NCBI RefSeq assembly: GCF_001557215.1
Contig: NZ_LSJM01000223.1
Location: 1-35,606 of the forward strand
Origin: Sphingomonas sp. CCH9-E2
GTDB lineage: Bacteria; Pseudomonadota; Alphaproteobacteria; Sphingomonadales; Sphingomonadaceae
Direction of reading: 5' to 3'
Length of the DNA: 35,606 bases
Part shown: in pieces, positions 30,732 through 35,606 of the stretch
How the letters are laid out: every line of letters begins with the position of its first letter
How positions within the stretch are numbered: the stretch's first letter is position 1
Position numbers and translations under genes: made by a program
Notes under the pieces: model-generated
Database searches by the model: none
What the model was told of the DNA's origin: nothing
The model's input: the letters and a program-made list of their open reading frames with translations, nothing else

Positions 30732-31830
30732 ACTGAAGCGCCGCCTCCAGCCAGGCATCCGCGTCCGCCGCGAACGCATCGCGCACCGCTTCGTCGCCGA
30801 TCCGGTCGATTGCGTCGGCGACGAAGGCGCGGGTGAGCAGCGCCTTGGCCTGTGCCTCCGCGATGCCGCGCGACTGCATGTAGAACAAAGCCTTGGCGTC
30901 GAGTTCGCCCACGGTCGCGCCGTGCGCGCACTTCACGTCATCCGCGAAGATTTCGAGCTCGGGCTTCAAATTCACCGTCGCGGTGCGCTTGAGCAGCAGG
31001 CCGCGCAGCGATTGTTCGCCATCGGTCTTCTGCGCATCGCGGCGGACCTCGGCGCGCGAGGCGATGCTGGCGGTCGAGGTGTCGGCGGCGACCGCGCGCC
31101 AGATCTGGCGGCTGGTCCCCTCGGGCGCGGCATGATCGGCGACGGTCGCGGAATCGGCCTTCTCGCCGCAGCGCGTCAGGAGCGCGCCCCCCGCTTCGCC
31201 AAAGGCGCCTTCACCCGTCAGCGTCATCCGCGCTTCGACCCGCGCGGTGCGGCATCCGGTGACGAGCGCAGTGCTGACAAAGCTGCCCGCCGCGCCGATG
31301 GTGGCATCGGCATAATCGGTGTGCGCGCCGTCATCCTTGAGCACGCGCACCGCGCGCATCAACCGTGCGCCTTCGCCGAGTTCGACCCACAGATTGGCGT
31401 TGCTCCAGCCGGGGCCGATATGGGTTTCGACCAGTGAAGCGACCGCATCGGCCTGCATCACGATCTTGTTCGACAGGTGCGCGACGCCGCCGGTGGTGGC
31501 ATGGATCACCTGGATCGGGCCGTCGAGCGCGGCTTGCGATTTAAGGTAGAGGACATAGCCGGCGGTTGCGTCTGCGCACGCCGCTTCCGAATAGGGATTG
31601 GCGCGGGTCATGATCGGCGCGGCGGAAATCTCGACCGTGCCGGGGGCGCTCGCTTCGGCGACGAATGCACCATCGACGAACAACAGGCGCGGCCCGGGCA
31701 GGTCGATCCACAGATGTGCGACATCGGGGGCGGCGGCACGCGGCGTTGCCGCCAGCGCGTCGAGCGGCGCGGCGTCGAACCAGCGCCAATCCTCCGCAAT
31801 GGGAGCGTCGAGGACGAGTCCGTGGGTCAC
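30685..31830 (-). CDS. sufD: SufD, subunit of the SufBCD Fe-S scaffold
   Basis: The protein has 381 residues from a GTG start that overlaps the preceding stop as GTGA. SufD pairs with SufB and the ATPase SufC to build Fe-S clusters. The beta-helix core is recognised by LSNKIVMQADAVASLVETH, SLRGLLLKRTATVNLKPELEIFADDVKCAHGATVGELD, where the His near residue 311 corresponds to the conserved functional His of SufD. The helical C-terminus QSRGIAEAQAKALLTRAF follows. The final 14 residues (SSSRLREGLGEGMSA) come from a repeat element and are unlikely to be part of the ancestral domain. Confidence 0.93.
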   Translation of the reverse strand: MTHGLVLDAPIAEDWRWFDAAPLDALAATPRAAAPDVAHLWIDLPGPRLLFVDGAFVAEASAPGTVEISAAPIMTRANPYSEAACADATAGYVLYLKSQAALDGPIQVIHATTGGVAHLSNKIVMQADAVASLVETHIGPGWSNANLWVELGEGARLMRAVRVLKDDGAHTDYADATIGAAGSFVSTALVTGCRTARVEARMTLTGEGAFGEAGGALLTRCGEKADSATVADHAAPEGTSRQIWRAVAADTSTASIASRAEVRRDAQKTDGEQSLRGLLLKRTATVNLKPELEIFADDVKCAHGATVGELDAKALFYMQSRGIAEAQAKALLTRAFVADAIDRIGDEAVRDAFAADADAWLEAALQSSSRLREGLGEGMSA

Positions 31831-32210
31831 TTCAATTTCTCCGCCACGCGGGCATCGGCCAGTTCGGCGATGGCCGCCTCACGCCGCGCCATCACGAAGG
31901 TGCCGAGTTCCGTGTTGAGCGCCGCGCGCTGCGTCTTGCGAGCGGCGGCAGTCACACCCTTTGCGCGCGTCGCTTCGAAGCGGGCGGCGACGTCGGGCCA
32001 GCATTGCTCCATCGCGGCGCAGCCGATCCGGTCGATCGCGGCGTCGCCGGTCGAAACCTTGACCGTGCATTCCGTGCCCTTCTTTCCGAAGCGGATCGTT
32101 GCGCGCCAAGCCTTCATCTTTTCGCCGATCACGACGATTTCCTCCGCGACCGCATCGGCGGGCGGCGGTGCGGCGGTCTGGAGCGCGAGTGCGAGGACGA
32201 GTGGGCTCAT
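31827..32210 (-). CDS. Unknown exported protein A of the SUF operon, C-x15-C-x5-C motif
   Basis: The protein has 127 residues. It starts with a signal-peptide-like stretch (MSPLVLALALQTAAPPPADA) and then AEEIVVIGEK, which resembles the Ton box at the N-terminus of mature TonB-dependent receptors. Three Cys at 48, 64 and 70 lie in a pattern C-T-V-x2-S-x-G-x3-I-D-x3-C-x5-C. The remaining half is Ala/Arg/Glu-rich helix (RFEATRAKGVTAAARKTQRA). The same pattern occurs in protein B at 33466-33954. It overlaps its neighbours by ATGA and GTGA. I cannot assign a function. Export is inferred from the N-terminus and not proven. Confidence 0.8.
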   Translation of the reverse strand: MSPLVLALALQTAAPPPADAVAEEIVVIGEKMKAWRATIRFGKKGTECTVKVSTGDAAIDRIGCAAMEQCWPDVAARFEATRAKGVTAAARKTQRAALNTELGTFVMARREAAIAELADARVAEKLK

Positions 32211-32581
32211 CGCTTGCGCTCCGTTACCAGTGCGATCAGCAGCCCGGCACCGCCGGCCCACATGATGAAGGCGGCGCCAGCCTGGCTGGCGAAGCTGCGC
32301 CCGGCATAGACATCGGGCACAAAGGCGAAGCCGATCCCGTCGAGCAGCAGGGCGACACCGGTCCCCAGCGCCATCATCGCGATCAGCGGAGCGCCGGACG
32401 CGCTACCGAGGCGGCGTGCCATTTCGACCGTGATCAGGCTGGTAATGACGCCGACCCCGAACATCGCTGCGGTTTTCAGGCCGCCGTCAAACAGGAAGGG
32501 GAAGAAGTGGACGATGGCCGCGCCACACGCCCACAGGCTGGTGCCGAGCAGCGCCGCGATCCCGCCTTGCCGGGATGTCAT
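32207..32581 (-). CDS. Small multi-span membrane protein of the SUF operon
   Basis: The protein has 124 residues from ATG 32581 (or 125 from GTG 32584). Four hydrophobic segments are visible: IAALLGTSLWACGAAIVHFF, TAAMFGVGVITSLITVEMA, PLIAMMALGTGVALLLDGIGFAF and AGAAFIMWAGGAGLLIALV, with a basic end TERKR. It resembles small uncharacterised membrane proteins with a paired helix repeat. It starts in a TGATG with the sufC stop and overlaps gene A by ATGA, so it is translated with the Fe-S genes. No known SUF component looks like this, and I do not recognise the family. Confidence 0.85.
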   Translation of the reverse strand: MTSRQGGIAALLGTSLWACGAAIVHFFPFLFDGGLKTAAMFGVGVITSLITVEMARRLGSASGAPLIAMMALGTGVALLLDGIGFAFVPDVYAGRSFASQAGAAFIMWAGGAGLLIALVTERKR

Positions 32582-33324
32582 CACGCCGCCACCTGCGCAT
32601 AGCCCTCACGCTCCAGTTCGAGCGCGAGTTCGGGGCCGCCGGTCTTCACGATGCGGCCATCGGCGAGGATGTGGACGAAGTCCGGCTTCACATAATCGAG
32701 CAGGCGCTGATAGTGCGTGATCAGCAGAACCGCCTTGTCGGGTGCGCGCATGATGCGGTTGATGCCTTCGCCGACGATGCGCAGCGCGTCGATGTCGAGG
32801 CCGGAATCGGTCTCGTCGAGAATCGCGAGGCTGGGGTTCAGGATCCCCATCTGGACCATCTCGTTGCGCTTCTTCTCGCCGCCGGAAAAGCCGACATTGA
32901 CCGGGCGCTTGAGCATCTCCGCGTCCATCTCCAGCGCGGCGGCCTGGGCGCGGGCGAGCTTCAGGAACTCGGCGCCCGACAGCGGGGCCTCGTCGCGCGC
33001 GCGGCGCTGGCTGTTCAGGCTTTCGCGCAGGAACTGGACGTTCGACACGCCGGGAATTTCGACCGGGTACTGGAAGCCCAGGAACAGGCCGGCCGCGGCG
33101 CGCTCATGCGGTTCGAGTTCGAGCAGGTCGGTGCCGTTGAAGGTCACGCTCCCCTTGGTCACTTCGTAGCCCGGGCGGCCGCCGAGGACATAGCCGAGCG
33201 TGGACTTGCCCGCGCCGTTGGGGCCCATGATCGCATGAACCTCACCCGCGTTGAGGCTGAGGGTCAGGCCCTTGAGGATCGGCTTGCCGTCGATTTCGGC
33301 GTGGAGGTTATTGATGTGGAGCAT
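32581..33324 (-). CDS. sufC: SufC, ATPase of the SufBCD Fe-S scaffold
   Basis: The protein has 247 residues from ATG 33324, preceded by AGGATAAC. SufC is an ABC-type ATPase that drives shape changes in SufB-SufD. Walker A GPNGAGKST lies at 34-42. The Q-loop region FLGFQYPVEIPGV, signature FSGGEKKRNE, Walker B and D-loop LAILDETDSGLD and the switch His in LLITHYQRLLDY are intact. A start at 33357 lies inside a repeat and would add 11 residues unlike the family. A 28-bp inverted repeat pair separates it from the upstream gene. Confidence 0.96.
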   Translation of the reverse strand: MLHINNLHAEIDGKPILKGLTLSLNAGEVHAIMGPNGAGKSTLGYVLGGRPGYEVTKGSVTFNGTDLLELEPHERAAAGLFLGFQYPVEIPGVSNVQFLRESLNSQRRARDEAPLSGAEFLKLARAQAAALEMDAEMLKRPVNVGFSGGEKKRNEMVQMGILNPSLAILDETDSGLDIDALRIVGEGINRIMRAPDKAVLLITHYQRLLDYVKPDFVHILADGRIVKTGGPELALELEREGYAQVAA

Positions 33325-33352
33325 GTTATCCTGCGTGCGAAATCTGAAGTTC

Positions 33353-33441
33353 GTCACCCTGAACTTGTTTCAGGGTCCACCCTACCACTCGCGACTGAGC
33401 CGCTAGAGGCGCGGTGGATGCTGAAACAAGTTCAGTATGAC
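33353..33441. repeat. Diverged REP-like inverted repeat pair upstream of sufC
   Basis: The left copy at 33353-33380 starts GTCACCCTGAACTTGTTTCA. The right copy at 33414-33441 (GTGGATGCTGAAACAAGTTC onwards) matches its reverse complement at 24 of 28 positions. It is the same family as the 29-bp pair at 20630-20762. Differences between the copies keep the stem paired. The pair fills the gap inside the SUF operon between unknown gene B and sufC. Confidence 0.85.
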
Positions 33442-33465
33442 GGAAGAAGGGAGATGGCGTGAGGA

Positions 33466-33950
33466 TCACCGCGGCTCCTCCTGCGGTTTCATTCCGCCGA
33501 GCGTGATCGCGGGGGTGCCGCTTTCGTCCTTGGGCGGGGGCGGGAGTTTGCCGAGGCGGTTGGGGTCTTCGTCCTTGGTGCCGCCGACCACCGGGCCGAC
33601 CGCGGGGACTTTCGGCGCTTCGGGCTTGAGCGAGACGCCAAGGCCGAGCTTGGGCTCCGTCGTCAGAATCTTCGGCGCGGTCGCGGTCAGGCCTGCGCCG
33701 GTGCCGCCGCAATATTCCTGTCCCTTGGTCGAGGTGACGCAATCGGGCAGCGCGGTGCAGGCGGCGTCGTCGATCCGCTTGGTGCCTGAGGATTTGAATA
33801 CGCGGCAATTGATCAGGCGGCCATCGGGCGCGCGGTCGAACACCAGCGCGACGCGGCCGACGCGGGCGGTGATGACCACTTCCTCATATTCGGGTTCGGG
33901 CGCGGCGGTCGCGTCCTGCGGCACGACGGCCAGAAGGGCGAGCGCGGTGA

Positions 33951-33954
<4 letters not shown>
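33466..33954 (-). CDS. Unknown exported protein B of the SUF operon, C-x15-C-x5-C motif
   Basis: The protein has 162 residues from GTG 33954, overlapping the sufB stop as GTGA. A hydrophobic start ([17 protein letters not shown]) suggests export. Then comes [13 protein letters not shown], a Ton-box-like segment, and a motif with Cys50, Cys66 and Cys72 in [20 protein letters not shown] and on to TALPDC. Cys82 follows in QEYCGG. The last 70 residues are Pro/Lys/Gly-rich ([25 protein letters not shown]) and look disordered. The motif spacing is identical to that of unknown A at 31827-32210. No function is recognised. The repeats after its stop separate it from sufC. Confidence 0.8.
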
Positions 33955-35413
<1,459 letters not shown>

Positions 35414-35414
<1 letters not shown>

Positions 35415-35606
35415 TATGCGGGTACCGACTGGGAGGAGAGGGAGGCGAGGGTGACGTTCGCAAGTGCGCCGCGGACCGATGCGTTGACGCTGTTCCAGTG
35501 CGGCTTCACGCGGCAGTCGCTTTGGATCGCGCAATCATGCTTGCCCGTTTCGACGCAGGCGGTGAGCGCGATCGGGCCTTCGATCGCCTCGACGATATCG
35601 GCGAGG
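35414..35606 (-). CDS. Rrf2/IscR-type SUF regulator, C-terminal part
   Basis: Only the last 63 residues lie in the window, in the frame that begins [17 protein letters not shown]. The Cys in [11 protein letters not shown], and [10 protein letters not shown], form a three-Cys pattern (C-x7-C-x5-C) of the kind that binds a [2Fe-2S] cluster in Rrf2 regulators. Then come [14 protein letters not shown] and ANVTLASL, the dimerisation helix region. Its TAA overlaps the sufB ATG. It presumably senses cluster status and controls this operon, by analogy with SufR/IscR relatives. The DNA-binding half and the promoter lie beyond the right edge. Confidence 0.88.

Noticed and set aside
33325..33357. Longer sufC start at 33357
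   Set aside because: The extra 11 residues are partly encoded by the repeat at 33353, and ATG 33324 has an AGGA site and the normal family N-terminus.

Overview
The window is GC-rich and densely packed, with most intercistronic overlaps of 1 to 8 bases. The gene content points to a sphingomonad alphaproteobacterium (Sphingomonas or a close relative). The indicators are a TonB-ExbB-ExbD-ExbD cluster, the cobA-DUF2849-cysI-DUF934-cysH sulfur operon, a UPF0262 gene, a coniferyl-aldehyde-dehydrogenase homologue and a SUF operon headed by an Rrf2-type regulator. No phage, insertion sequence, CRISPR array or plasmid function is visible. The species assignment is inference from gene families.

Layout from left to right. 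Positions 1-2062 (+): the end of tonB, then exbB and two exbD genes, closed by a strong UUCG-loop terminator. 2177-2539 (+): a small exported TPR protein. 4925-2733 (-): an operon of UPF0262, a GH25-like protein lacking its catalytic Glu, cytidine deaminase and dCTP deaminase. 5022-6536 (+): dnaB. 10652-6668 (-): assimilatory sulfate and sulfite reduction with siroheme synthesis, followed upstream by a small unknown ORF, astD and selO (13872-10719). 13891-14766 (+): an alpha/beta hydrolase divergent from selO with only 18 bp between the two start codons. 14767-15171 has no convincing gene but holds two perfect hairpins and an unusual array of a GTCGC core spaced at exactly 11 bp. 15172-18463 (+): a glycosyltransferase, a nitronate-monooxygenase-like flavoprotein with a four-Cys tail, and a class I glutamine amidotransferase. 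20612-18460 (-): prepilin peptidase and an aldehyde dehydrogenase. 21098-22285 (+): a thiolase. 24281-22311 (-): a membrane GGDEF-EAL protein. 24563-24490 (-): tRNA-Gln(CUG). 24722-26475 (+): Ppx/GppA and RlmE. 26960-26472 (-): an SH3-domain protein. 27059-28473 (+): a 2-hydroxyacid dehydrogenase and a VOC protein. 35606-28470 (-): the SUF Fe-S assembly operon.

The SUF operon runs regulator (partial), sufB, unknown B, sufC, membrane protein, unknown A, sufD, sufS, sufT, sufA, small membrane protein. Unknowns A and B appear to be diverged relatives of each other. Each has a signal-peptide-like start, a TonB-box-like segment and a three-Cys motif with identical spacing (C-x15-C-x5-C) that resembles the C-terminal motif of the TonB encoded at the start of this window. 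I found no known function for them, and they are among the two most interesting observations here. The other is the 11-bp array at 14939-15092.

At least three families of short palindromic repeats occupy the gaps between genes. One family shows compensatory base changes in its stem, and one has become part of the sufD and sufS coding sequence.
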